Source: Caldifarciminota bacterium (GTDB lineage: Bacteria; Hydrothermota; Tepidihabitantia; Tepidihabitantales; Tepidihabitantaceae). Taken from it: a DNA stretch of 15,003 nt. Of the stretch, positions 1 through 6,569 are shown one piece after another. How positions within the stretch are numbered: the first letter of the stretch is position 1; the number at the start of each line of letters is the position of its first letter. The DNA lies in the NCBI GenBank assembly GCA_011049385.1, contig DSBX01000059.1, positions 1 to 15,003 of the forward strand, in the 5' to 3' direction. The translations under genes were made by a program, and so were the position numbers. Under the pieces are notes generated by a model. That model made no database searches. It was not told the origin of the DNA and saw only the letters and a list, made by a program, of their open reading frames with translations.

Positions 1-98
1 AAATGTCTTCCTGCCAACGGTCCTTTCTACCCTGCATTGTCGTGGGGCTCCTTTCGGTTGGGCGTCACTACCTATTAGACTCCAGAACGCCCAGAAAG

Positions 99-701
99 AT
101 GTCAATAGTTTTTCAACAGCCCCCAATGCTGGCATTTATTTCGGCTGTGTTCACTGTGATTCTTATGTCGAGCGGCAATGCGCATGCACATTGCGATACG
201 CTGGATGGGCCAGTAGTCGCTACAGCCCGGGAAGCCCTTGCGTCAGGTGATGTCACGCCATTGCTCAAGTGGGTTTCAACAGAAGAGGAAGAAAACATTA
301 GGGACGCCTTTAAACGTACGTTGGAAGTGCGCAAACTTGGAGGCGAAGCCAAGCAATTGGCCGACATGTATTTTTTTGAAACCTTGGTTCGCATTCATCG
401 GGCCGGAGAAGGGGCGCCTTACACAGGCTTGAAACCGGGCACGGCCGTAGATCCGGCGGTGGCCCTGGCGGATAACGCAATCGAAAGCGGATCTGTGGAC
501 AAACTATCCAATGTGCTGACCCAGGCCCTTGATAAGGGCATCAGAGAGCGGTTTGAGCGGGTGATGAAAACCCGTCAACATGCCGATGAAAGCGTGGCAG
601 CTGGTCGTGAATTTGTCGAGGCATATGTCCAATTCACCCACTATGCTGAAGGTATCCACGGCTTACTGAAAAAGGGCGGATCTCATCACGAACACCCATA
701 A
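99..701 (+). CDS. DUF6448 family secreted protein
   Basis: The 200-residue product matches my memory of the DUF6448 family: a mature start HCDTLDGPVV, then a region with W-V-x-x-E-E-E-E and the stretch RIHRAGEGAPYTGLKPG. The family's function is unknown to me. An N-terminal hydrophobic segment (about residues 9-28) followed by NAHA before HC looks like a Sec signal peptide cleaved after AHA, so the protein should be periplasmic or secreted. The His-rich tail (GGSHHEHP) and the N-terminal His-Cys could bind metal; that is inference. I chose ATG 99 because it gives a normal signal peptide with a weak AGAAAG upstream. The frame is open to position 3, but the extra 32 residues do not look natural, and ATG 126 is also possible. 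Its base composition is clearly less GC-rich than everything to the right of the IS. Confidence 0.8.
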   Translation: MSIVFQQPPMLAFISAVFTVILMSSGNAHAHCDTLDGPVVATAREALASGDVTPLLKWVSTEEEENIRDAFKRTLEVRKLGGEAKQLADMYFFETLVRIHRAGEGAPYTGLKPGTAVDPAVALADNAIESGSVDKLSNVLTQALDKGIRERFERVMKTRQHADESVAAGREFVEAYVQFTHYAEGIHGLLKKGGSHHEHP

Positions 702-731
702 CCACCTTTGAATTGTAACTTTTAATGGATG

Positions 732-761
732 ATGCTGAGCGCAATAAAATGCGCTCAGCAT
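732..761 (+). terminator. 12-bp perfect stem-loop after the DUF6448 gene
   Basis: A perfect 12-bp inverted repeat (ATGCTGAGCGCA / TGCGCTCAGCAT) with a 6-nt ATAAAA loop begins 30 nt after the stop codon. It is not followed by a clear T-run, so it may be an intrinsic-like terminator, an RNA 3'-end protector, or a protein site. The rest of 762-895 shows no gene that I can support. Confidence 0.6.
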
Positions 762-912
762 TCAATCGTTAAGATTTCCTGCAGTAGGCGCCGTGGGATT
801 TTCAATGTAACGATCTATCACGGAATGGCCAGAAAATCAGGGATTTGGAGTTGTTCATGGCCGTGAGAAAAAGCATTAATGTTCTCGATAAATATGGAGG
901 GAGGAACAAAGT

Positions 913-993
913 ATGCCTAACTATCGTGAAAGAATACATAAGGCTTGTGTATTGATGGAGCACCACGGACGGGGATGTCCCTATCTTAGTTGA
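913..993 (+). pseudogene. 5' fragment of a small gene interrupted by the IS
   Basis: An ATG at 913 is preceded at good distance by a very strong Shine-Dalgarno, GGAGGGAGG (896-904). The frame encodes 26 residues beginning MPNYRERIHK and stops at TGA 991-993, inside the left end of the IS. Only about the first 20 codons lie outside the element. The likely reading is a gene whose 3' part was removed or displaced by the IS. I do not recognise the protein. It could also be a chance ORF, but the ribosome-binding site is unusually good. Confidence 0.35.
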
Positions 994-1013
994 AATTTGG
1001 AATAGCGGTTCCC
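975..1013 (+). repeat. left terminal inverted repeat of the IS
   Basis: Starts ATGTCCC and contains TTAGTTGAAATTT and CGGTTCCC, all shared with the reverse complement of 2369-2406. By eye about 31 of 39 aligned positions match, with one gap. Confidence 0.85.
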
Positions 1014-1068
1014 CTGCCCGGAGTGTAGAATCCGGGTTGTTCGATAATTACAAAAGGAGAACCGCTAT
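1002..1068 (+). promoter_or_regulatory. leader hairpin that can mask the transposase start site
   Basis: ATAGCGGTTC (1002-1011) is perfectly complementary to GAACCGCTAT (1059-1068), which covers the last base of the AAGGAG Shine-Dalgarno (1054-1059) and the first two bases of the ATG (1067). A second hairpin, CCCGGA (1017-1022) with TCCGGG (1031-1036), is nested inside. A transcript starting outside the element would carry both arms and could hide the start site; one starting inside would lack the left arm. Such protection against read-through transcription is known for other IS elements such as IS10 and IS50. Confidence 0.6.
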
Positions 1069-2353
1069 GAGAAGTAGAAGAACATATCGGAAGAAAGTGT
1101 TCGGTGCAAGTCCGGCTGATCGGCTTGCTGCCCGCCGTGTGTTGGCTGCGCTCGACGGGAAGTCGGTGTACGAAATGCTGCAGGAAGGGTTGCATAGCGT
1201 CGCGATGGAGATTGGCCGCCTGGTGGCGATCGGGCTGCTGGATGATGAGGTGACCAAGCTTTGCGGAGAACGGTACCTGCACAACGGCAGCCGCACGATG
1301 GTGCGCCACGGTCATCGGCGTGGTTGGGCCGAGGTGGCCGGGCAGAAGGTTCCGCTCGGGCGGCCGCGGGTGCGGCACACCGACGGCAGCGGCGAGGCGC
1401 GGCTTCCGGTCTACGGGTTGTTGCAGCAGGCAGGTAACTTCGATGAGGCGGTGCTGCGGCGAGTGGTGCATGGCGTCTCGACTCGCAGCTACGAGCAGGT
1501 GATAGAGGATGCGCGGGAAGGGTTCGGGGTGAAGCGGGCTTCAGTCAGCCGGCGGTTTGTCCGGGTAACGGGAGAGCAGATTCGCCGGTTCTGTGAGCGG
1601 CGGTGGGACGGGGTGCCGTTTGTAGCCATCATCATCGACGGGAAGAGTTTTGCGGGCGAGATGATGGTGACAGCGCTGGGCATAACCGCCAGTGGGGAAA
1701 AGCACATACTGGGTCTGCGGCAGGGGGCATCCGAGAATGCCCAGGTATGCAAGGAGCTTCTGGAGTCGTTGCGTGAGCGCGGTGTGGCGACGGGTGTCCC
1801 GACGCTGTTTGTGTTGGACGGGGCGAAGGCGCTGCATGCGGCGGTGCGCAGCGTCTGGGGCGACTGCGCGATAATCCAGCGCTGTCAGGTCCACAAGAAA
1901 CGCAATGTCAGATCCCATCTCGACAAGAAGTACTGGGCGGAACTCGACCGGCGGCTGGCCGAGGCTTGGGGAGAAAGGGACTATGAGCGGGCGTTGGAGC
2001 TGATGAAGCAGACGGCGGCCTGGCTTGCGCGGATTAACCCTGACGCGGCAGCGAGTCTGCGGGAGGGCATGGCCGAGACGTTGACGGTGGTGCGGCTGGG
2101 GGTGGCCCCGGCACTGCGGAAGACCTTGTCGAACACCAATGTCATCGAGTCGGCGTTCAGCGTTACAGAGCAGGTGACGAAGCGGGTGAAACACTGGCGA
2201 GCGGGCAATATGCGTTGGCGCTGGTGTTTGGCCGGGCTGCTACATGCCGAGCAGCATTTCCACCGAGTGGCCGGCTACCGACGCATTGCCGCCCTGGTCA
2301 AGGTGCTCGATGCACTGTCGCCTAAGGTTGACAGTACAGAAAAGGTTGCGTAG
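1067..2353 (+). CDS. IS256-family (mutator-type) DDE transposase
   Basis: The 428-residue protein is full length for the family. The DDE triad is visible as D191 (IIIDGKSF), D251 (FVLDGAKAL) and E361 (NVIESAFS). The family's C-x2-H block between the second D and the E is present as CQVHKKRN (residues 273-280). It cuts and joins the ends of its own element. I chose ATG 1067 because AAGGAG lies 7 nt upstream; the frame is open to an ATG at 1037, but that would add ten residues with no ribosome site. No frameshift or internal stop is seen, so the transposase is probably active. Expression may be limited by the hairpin that covers its start. Confidence 0.95.
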   Translation: MRSRRTYRKKVFGASPADRLAARRVLAALDGKSVYEMLQEGLHSVAMEIGRLVAIGLLDDEVTKLCGERYLHNGSRTMVRHGHRRGWAEVAGQKVPLGRPRVRHTDGSGEARLPVYGLLQQAGNFDEAVLRRVVHGVSTRSYEQVIEDAREGFGVKRASVSRRFVRVTGEQIRRFCERRWDGVPFVAIIIDGKSFAGEMMVTALGITASGEKHILGLRQGASENAQVCKELLESLRERGVATGVPTLFVLDGAKALHAAVRSVWGDCAIIQRCQVHKKRNVRSHLDKKYWAELDRRLAEAWGERDYERALELMKQTAAWLARINPDAAASLREGMAETLTVVRLGVAPALRKTLSNTNVIESAFSVTEQVTKRVKHWRAGNMRWRWCLAGLLHAEQHFHRVAGYRRIAALVKVLDALSPKVDSTEKVA

Positions 2354-2368
2354 AGTCTAACGTGAAGT

Positions 2369-2406
2369 GGGAACCGTAGCCAAAATTTCAACTAAACCGG
2401 GGACAT
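2369..2406 (-). repeat. right terminal inverted repeat of the IS
   Basis: The reverse complement begins ATGTCCCC and contains TTAGTTGAAATTT and CGGTTCCC, matching the left end at 975-1013. Confidence 0.85.
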
Positions 2407-2429
2407 GCTCTAAGAGGCCTCAAGGAGAA

Positions 2430-2467
2430 TGACCGCGTGACCTTCTTGACCCGGGGTAACTGACCCC
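2430..2467 (+). promoter_or_regulatory. TGACC repeats and small hairpin before the DUF5131 gene
   Basis: TGACC occurs four times in 36 bases (2430, 2438, 2447, 2461), and GGGGT (2453-2457) pairs with ACCCC (2463-2467) immediately before the ATG at 2468. No Shine-Dalgarno lies at a normal distance from that ATG, so translation may be leaderless or use an upstream site. The role is unknown: it could be an operator or chance. Confidence 0.3.
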
Positions 2468-3247
2468 ATGTCCTACGACTCCTCCATCGAATGGACCGAG
2501 GCGACCTGGAACCCGACCACCGGGTGCAGTCCGGTCAGCGCCGGGTGCACAAACTGCTACGCGCGGCGGTTGGCCCTGCGGTTGCAGGCGATGGGCAATC
2601 CGAACTACGCAGACGGGTTTCGGCTCACCCTGCACGAACACATGCTCGGGGTGCCGCTTTCGTGGCGCAAGCCCCGGATGGTGTTCGTGAACTCGATGTC
2701 GGACCTGTTCCATACCCACGTGCCGTTCAGCTTCACTGATTCGGTGTTCGAGACGATGCGGGCCTGCCCCCGGCACATCTTCCAGTTGCTGACCAAGCGC
2801 AGTGCCAAACTGCTGGCCTATGCGCGGCGGCTTGAGCGCTGGCCGGAGAACGTCTGGGCCGGGGTCACGGTCGAGGACGCCCGGGTCAAGAGCCGGATTG
2901 CGGACCTGCGCGCGGTCCCGGCCGCGGTGCGCTTCCTGTCCTGCGAGCCGTTGATTGCCGACGTCGGCAGTCTGCCGCTCGACGGCATCCACTGGGTGAT
3001 TGTCGGCGGCGAGTCCGGACCGGGCGCACGGGAGATGAAGGAGTCCTGGGTGCAGTCCATCCGGCGGCAGTGCGAGGATGCCGGGGTCGCGTTCTTCTTC
3101 AAGCAGTGGGGCGGGGTGCGCAAGGACCTGACCGGCCGGGAGCTGAACGGCCAGGTCTATGACGAACTGCCCGAACTGCATCCCGGCCTCGTGGCGGCCG
3201 AGAGCCTGCTCGTCGGTGATGCCCCCCGGCCCGGCGCTCAGCGGTAG
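2468..3247 (+). CDS. DUF5131 family protein (phage Gp37/Gp68-like, three-Cys motif)
   Basis: The 259-residue protein begins with the family signature IEWTEATWNPTTGC and a three-Cys cluster, C20, C27 and C30 (GC-x6-C-x2-CYA). It continues with VFVNSMSDLFH, FQLLTKR, VWAGVTVED, RFLSCEPL, WVIVGGESG and FFFKQWGG, all typical of DUF5131. The Cys arrangement and fold suggest a radical-SAM-like iron-sulfur protein, but no reaction has been proven that I know of. The family is common in phages, prophages and defence-rich regions. Length is normal. It converges on the DUF6642-like gene and overlaps its 3' end by 10 nt. The start at 2468 is the natural family start. The gene begins 61 nt beyond the IS, so the IS may have brought or cut its original promoter. 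Composition matches the GC-rich region. Confidence 0.9.
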   Translation: MSYDSSIEWTEATWNPTTGCSPVSAGCTNCYARRLALRLQAMGNPNYADGFRLTLHEHMLGVPLSWRKPRMVFVNSMSDLFHTHVPFSFTDSVFETMRACPRHIFQLLTKRSAKLLAYARRLERWPENVWAGVTVEDARVKSRIADLRAVPAAVRFLSCEPLIADVGSLPLDGIHWVIVGGESGPGAREMKESWVQSIRRQCEDAGVAFFFKQWGGVRKDLTGRELNGQVYDELPELHPGLVAAESLLVGDAPRPGAQR

Positions 3248-3810
3248 ACCATCCGGAAGCCCAACTCGCCGGACAGCGCCTTGGTGCTTTGCCGAATCGC
3301 CTTCTCGGCCGCGACCAGCCCGGTGCGGGTCAGGCTGAAGTTCTGCAGTTCGCGCATCGCAATCAGGTCGAGCGCGGTCGCCTTCATCCAGTCAATCTCG
3401 GTGTTGTAGCCGCAGACCGCCTTCGCGCCCGAGGCGTCGAGAAAATGCCGCACCCGGACGGCCGGCACGTCCAGCACCGAGCAGGCGCCGAAGTAGACCA
3501 GCCGGTTGCGGCACCGGCCGCCGAGCCGCTCGCCGAGTTGTTCCAGGGTCAGGCAGACCTTACTGCTGATGACGAGCTCGCCCGGCCGGCCGTGAAACGC
3601 CAGGTACAGGAGCCGGTACTGCGCGTAGCGCCGCAGTCGCCACCTGTCCACGAGGAACTCGATTTCTTCCAGCGTCGAGCAGTCCCGGTAGATGAACTTG
3701 ATGCCCGCGTTCAGGTCCAGGAGTTCCAGCACCGGCCGGACCGAGGCGTTCACCGCGAAGTCGTCGTCCCAGTTGCCCTCGATGCAGAAGATGCGTTTGG
3801 GATACTTCAT
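3238..3810 (-). CDS. DUF6642-like small caspase/CHAT-type protein
   Basis: The 190-residue soluble protein opens with KRIFCIEGNWDDDF and has YRDCSTLEEIEFL, LLYLAFHGRPGEL and RLVYFGACSVLD. H73 in the AFHG strand end and C110 in the FGACS strand end form the His-Cys pair expected of caspase-like and CHAT proteases. The GYNTEIDWMKATALDLI segment that follows is what I remember for DUF6642. There is only the protease-like domain: no TPR, NACHT or transmembrane part. The substrate is unknown; related folds act as cell-killing effectors in bacterial defence, which is only suggestive here. It is a single gene ending tail-to-tail with the DUF5131 gene. The ATG at 3810 lacks a Shine-Dalgarno but has a TTGACA 35 nt upstream, so the transcript may be leaderless. 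Confidence 0.75.
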   Translation of the reverse strand: MKYPKRIFCIEGNWDDDFAVNASVRPVLELLDLNAGIKFIYRDCSTLEEIEFLVDRWRLRRYAQYRLLYLAFHGRPGELVISSKVCLTLEQLGERLGGRCRNRLVYFGACSVLDVPAVRVRHFLDASGAKAVCGYNTEIDWMKATALDLIAMRELQNFSLTRTGLVAAEKAIRQSTKALSGELGFRMVYR

Positions 3811-3815
3811 CGCCG

Positions 3816-3845
3816 ACAGTCAACAGCAGGGAAACGGAATGTCAA
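3816..3845 (-). promoter_or_regulatory. possible leaderless promoter of the DUF6642-like gene
   Basis: A consensus -35 TTGACA sits at 3845-3840 on the minus strand. The -10 at 17-18 nt spacing (TGACTG or GACTGT) is poor and ends 5-6 nt before the ATG, which would place the transcript start at or next to the start codon. The two other promoters with this layout in the window have better -10 boxes. Confidence 0.3.
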
Positions 3846-3860
3846 GCGGACGAAGTCCTG

Positions 3861-3890
3861 AACCACAGAGGCACAGAGCGGAAGGAGAGG
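3861..3890 (+). repeat. AACCACAGAGGCACAGAG-type intergenic repeat
   Basis: The stretch AACCACAGAGGCACAGA (3861-3877), followed by a purine-rich GGAAGGAGAGG tail, looks like a short dispersed repeat that I associate with intergenic spaces of many environmental genomes. A related copy (15 of 17 bases) lies inside batC at 7148-7164. The 111-nt gap 3811-3921 contains nothing else except the promoter and hairpin listed separately. Confidence 0.45.
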
Positions 3891-3911
3891 AAGTGGTCCG
3901 GTGCGGCGAAT

Positions 3912-3931
3912 GCGGCGCGGGTCAGCGCCGC
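3912..3931 (-). terminator. GC-rich hairpin at the batE stop codon
   Basis: GCGGCGC (3912-3918) and GCGCCGC (3925-3931) form a 7-bp stem; the batE stop codon (3922-3924) lies in the 6-nt loop. There is no T-run downstream. It is a plausible end point for the long minus-strand operon, but is not a classical terminator. Confidence 0.35.
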
Positions 3932-4722
3932 GGGAAGATGGTTTCGACCGCGGAGGAGTCGGCCCAGCCGCCTTCGCCGCCCGGCGCCTGAAGGAGAACC
4001 CACGCCCCGCGCCGCTCGCGGACCACGACTTCCAGCCCGTCGTGGACGACAATCAGGTCGCCGTAGTCTTCGCCCGGGCCGGAACGCAGGGCGACTTCGG
4101 GCCGGATGACGACCGCCCGGTCCGGGCTGAGCTCGCCCGACCAGCTCAGCCGGGAGCCGACCGCGTAACCGAACAGAAGAAACAGAATGAGCGCGGGCCA
4201 GAGCCAGGCCCGGGCACGGGTGTAGGCGAGCAGTCCGAAGCAGGCCGCACAGAGCAGAAACAGAAGCCCGGACAACAGGCCGGCAAGCGCCGGCGACAGC
4301 AGGCGCAGAACCCGCACCAGCGCGGCCAGCACCGGGTTGACCGCGGCCGCGGGCCGGTCGCGCCGCCAGGCCCGGGCGAACTCGAGGTTGTGCACGATGT
4401 CCGGGTCCCCGGGCGCGAGCACAAAGGCCCGGTTGTAGTCGGCAATCGCCCGGCCGACCTGGCCGAGTTTGAAACGGGCGTTGCCCCGGTTGTAGTAGAG
4501 CGCGGCGTTGGGGGCCCGGACCGCGGCCGAGTCGTACTGCTCGACCGCGCGGATGAACTCCCCGGCCTCGTAGGCCTCGTTGCCCGCAACGAATGCGCGG
4601 CGACGATGGTCCTCCGCCAACCGCATCCCCTCCCTTTCATTCCCTGCCCCTTGAGAGGGAGGGAGGGGTGAGGGTGACCCGTCGGCCGCGGCGAGAAGCA
4701 GTGCGAGGAGGAGTGAGGTCAC
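3922..4722 (-). CDS. batE: BatE: TPR and SH3-domain membrane protein
   Basis: With the GTG start at 4722 the product is 266 residues. It has a signal peptide (about 1-14), an odd Ser/Pro/Gly linker (15-34), two to three TPR units (about 41-115), two transmembrane helices (about 143-166 and 171-190) and a C-terminal bacterial SH3 domain (about 202-264, ending WVLLQAPGGEGGWADSSAVETIF). This order is typical of BatE. The start overlaps the batD stop as GTGA, like the other junctions. The frame stays open far upstream inside batD (to 5181), but that part is Arg/Pro/Gly-rich shadow sequence. The residues right after the signal peptide are encoded by a repeat-like palindromic stretch. The protein probably anchors to the inner membrane as part of the Bat complex; the exact role is unknown. 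Confidence 0.88.
   Translation of the reverse strand: MTSLLLALLLAAADGSPSPLPPSQGAGNEREGMRLAEDHRRRAFVAGNEAYEAGEFIRAVEQYDSAAVRAPNAALYYNRGNARFKLGQVGRAIADYNRAFVLAPGDPDIVHNLEFARAWRRDRPAAAVNPVLAALVRVLRLLSPALAGLLSGLLFLLCAACFGLLAYTRARAWLWPALILFLLFGYAVGSRLSWSGELSPDRAVVIRPEVALRSGPGEDYGDLIVVHDGLEVVVRERRGAWVLLQAPGGEGGWADSSAVETIFPRR
4623..4680. repeat. intergenic-type palindromic repeat inside batE
   Basis: On the minus strand the stretch carries TCACCCTCACCCCTCCC, then CTCAAGGGGCAGGG, then GGGAGGGG. The arms CCCCTCCC (4627-4634) and GGGAGGGG (4661-4668) are perfect inverted repeats. The style matches a common dispersed repeat (CCCTCACCCT...CTCAAGGGG) that I know from intergenic regions. Here it is read in frame as batE residues 15-33. 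Confidence 0.55.
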
Positions 4723-6569
4723 AGTTTCTCCAGCAGTTCGCGGGCCTGGTCGAGCAGTTCGTCGGGCCGGCAGGAAACCAGCCCCGGCGAGTAGCGGGCC
4801 ATCTCGCAGGTGCGGATGAGTTCCAGCAACCGGCGCGCGGTGTCTGCCGCGACCCCGCGCGCGGCCAGCGCCGCGCTCAGTTCGTCGCCGGTCATCCCCG
4901 CCACTTCGATGTTGTGGCGGTCCCCGACGTAGCCCGCCACCCCGGCCGCCAGCGCCGCGTAGAACTCGGCTTCCCGGCCCGCGCGCAGGGCCCGGGCCGC
5001 GGCCGCCAGCCGCCGCCGGGCCAGCCCGGCGGCGCGGCGGGACCGGGCATAGCCGCGGTCGGCTTCGAGCCGCCGCCGGTGCCGGCCGAGCGCGACCCCG
5101 AGCCCGAGCAGGACCAGCCCGGCCGGGTAGAACAGCCAGCCGACCCGGCCCGGCAGGCCCGCACCCGACCAGTCGAACCATTGAACCCTTGAACCCTCGC
5201 CCTTGATATGCCTGATGTCCGTGCTCACGACGCGCATCCCGTCCTCTTCTTTATCGTCCCGGGCCGCAACCGGCTGGACCCCGGTCGCGACGAATTCGAG
5301 CCGGGGCGTGGTCCGGACGTAGTAGCCGCCCTCGGCCGGGTCGAAGAACCCGAACTCGACCGCGGGCGCGGCGTGCCGGCCGTTGGACTGGGGAATCAAC
5401 GGGTAGATGAACTCGCGCGTGCCCCGGACCCGGTTGCCGGTCCGGCTGATGCGGTCCCTTGTCTCCGGGTTTAGCACCCGCAGTCCGTGCACCGGCGGCA
5501 GTTTCGGCGCACCGATGAGCTGGATGTTGCCCGCGCCTTCGACGCGGACGACGAGGTTGACCGGGGTGCCCGCATCCGAGCTGTCGCGGTCAAGTTCGGC
5601 CGAGACCGCAAAAGCGCCGACCCCGCCCGAGAAGCTCGCCGGCCGACCCGAGTCGGGCAGGGGCCGGACCGTCACCGCAATCGGCCTTGACGAGGCCTCG
5701 AACGGCTCGGTCGTCTCGAAGAAGAACCCGCCCCGGCGCACCGCCCGGCCCGCGATTCTCATCGCGCCGACTTCGAGCCGGCCCGGCCCGGTCGGGAACA
5801 GCGCCACGCGCTTGAGCGTGGCCGCGCTGTACTCGACCTCCCCGAGCCGGCGCGACTGGTAGTCGAGCCGGTCCGCATCGAACAGTTTCTCGGCCCAGAA
5901 GCCGGAGAACGGCGGCACCTGGGCGAGCTTGAGGTCCGCGACCCGGGCGCGGGTGTAGAAGGTCCAGGTCACGGTCACCTGCTCGCCCTGCCAGACGTCG
6001 GTCCGGTCCGCCCCGGCGATGAGCTGGACTTCATCGGTCGAAACCGGCTCCGCCGCAGGCGGCGCGAACGGGTCCAGGGGCGCGGCGGGCGCGGACCGCG
6101 CCGGGGACGGCGACTGGTCCGCCCCGACCACCGTGACCGTCACCGGGCCGGTCGAGTAGGTGTTGCCGCCGTGACTGAGCCGGCAGGGGCCGATGGTGAG
6201 TTCGCCTTCCCGGCGCGCGGCCAGTTGGTAGATGAAGCTGACCGTCTCTTCGCGCGTCATCCGGCCGCCCGAGAAGAAGATGTTGGTGGACTGAGAGGAG
6301 GTACTGCCGAGCTGGTCGAAGTCGGACAGGTCCGGCAGTTCCGGCCGCGGAATCCGTCCGAGCCCACTGCCGGACACGGTCACGGTCAGCGTGAAGCGCT
6401 GGCCGACCCCGACCCGGGTCCGGTCCACCGAGGCGCGGAACTCGAGCGCGGCGGCGGAGCCGATGCCGAGCGCGAGCAGGAGACAGCAGACCGGCAAACG
6501 CCCGCGCCTGACCGGCCTGGGGTTCGCATTCCGCAACCCGGTGTCTGCCATACTCCGCACCGGTATCAC
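4719..6569 (-). CDS. batD: BatD: beta-sandwich envelope protein
   Basis: The 616-residue protein has a signal peptide (about 24-42, cleaved near AAALEF), then the classic BatD opening FRASVDRTRVGVGQRFTLTV. It continues with several beta-sandwich repeats (about 43-150, 180-305, 315-430), one transmembrane helix (about 474-494) and a cytoplasmic helical tail. A Pro/Ala/Ser-rich linker lies at 152-175. I chose the GTG at 6569 because it forms a GTGA overlap with batC and has GGAGAAGGA just upstream; ATG 6551 is an alternative with a more usual signal-peptide length. BatD is part of the Bat stress-tolerance system and is expected to sit in the inner membrane facing the periplasm. The linker before the transmembrane helix is encoded by an octamer repeat (5178-5207). 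Confidence 0.92.
   Translation of the reverse strand: MIPVRSMADTGLRNANPRPVRRGRLPVCCLLLALGIGSAAALEFRASVDRTRVGVGQRFTLTVTVSGSGLGRIPRPELPDLSDFDQLGSTSSQSTNIFFSGGRMTREETVSFIYQLAARREGELTIGPCRLSHGGNTYSTGPVTVTVVGADQSPSPARSAPAAPLDPFAPPAAEPVSTDEVQLIAGADRTDVWQGEQVTVTWTFYTRARVADLKLAQVPPFSGFWAEKLFDADRLDYQSRRLGEVEYSAATLKRVALFPTGPGRLEVGAMRIAGRAVRRGGFFFETTEPFEASSRPIAVTVRPLPDSGRPASFSGGVGAFAVSAELDRDSSDAGTPVNLVVRVEGAGNIQLIGAPKLPPVHGLRVLNPETRDRISRTGNRVRGTREFIYPLIPQSNGRHAAPAVEFGFFDPAEGGYYVRTTPRLEFVATGVQPVAARDDKEEDGMRVVSTDIRHIKGEGSRVQWFDWSGAGLPGRVGWLFYPAGLVLLGLGVALGRHRRRLEADRGYARSRRAAGLARRRLAAAARALRAGREAEFYAALAAGVAGYVGDRHNIEVAGMTGDELSAALAARGVAADTARRLLELIRTCEMARYSPGLVSCRPDELLDQARELLEKL
5178..5207. repeat. CCCTTGAA octamer repeat inside batD
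   Basis: On the plus strand: CCATTGAA, CCCTTGAA, CCCTCG, CCCTTGAT, a degenerate tandem array of about four units. It encodes BatD residues 455-464, directly before the transmembrane helix. Arrays of TTGAACCC units are familiar to me from intergenic DNA of environmental bacteria. Confidence 0.5.

Larger units (their letters stand above)
975..2406 (+). mobile_element. IS256-family insertion sequence
   Basis: About 1.43 kb, bounded by imperfect terminal inverted repeats and holding a single transposase gene, which fits the IS256 family size. The outermost bases are uncertain by 1-3 nt because the flanking G residues partly match. I could not find an 8-9 bp target duplication in the flanks (ggacgggg on the left, gctctaag on the right). 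The element therefore may have lost one flank by recombination, or it may join two originally separate sequences. Its GC content is intermediate between the two flanks. Confidence 0.88.

Noticed and set aside
1037..1066. Earlier ATG for the transposase
   Set aside because: No ribosome-binding site, and the added residues are not typical of the family; ATG 1067 has AAGGAG.
967..2414. Target site duplication of the IS
   Set aside because: Flanking 8-mers ggacgggg and gctctaag do not match, also when the ends are shifted by 1-3 nt.
2420..3181. 253-residue minus-strand frame opposite the DUF5131 gene
   Set aside because: Shadow; the plus-strand product matches DUF5131 from end to end.
3289..3861. 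190-residue plus-strand frame opposite the DUF6642-like gene
   Set aside because: Shadow; no recognisable features, whereas the minus-strand product has the family motifs.
4723..5181. N-terminal extension of batE into batD
   Set aside because: The extension is low-complexity Arg/Gly/Pro shadow; the GTGA overlap at 4719-4722 and a signal peptide mark the true start.
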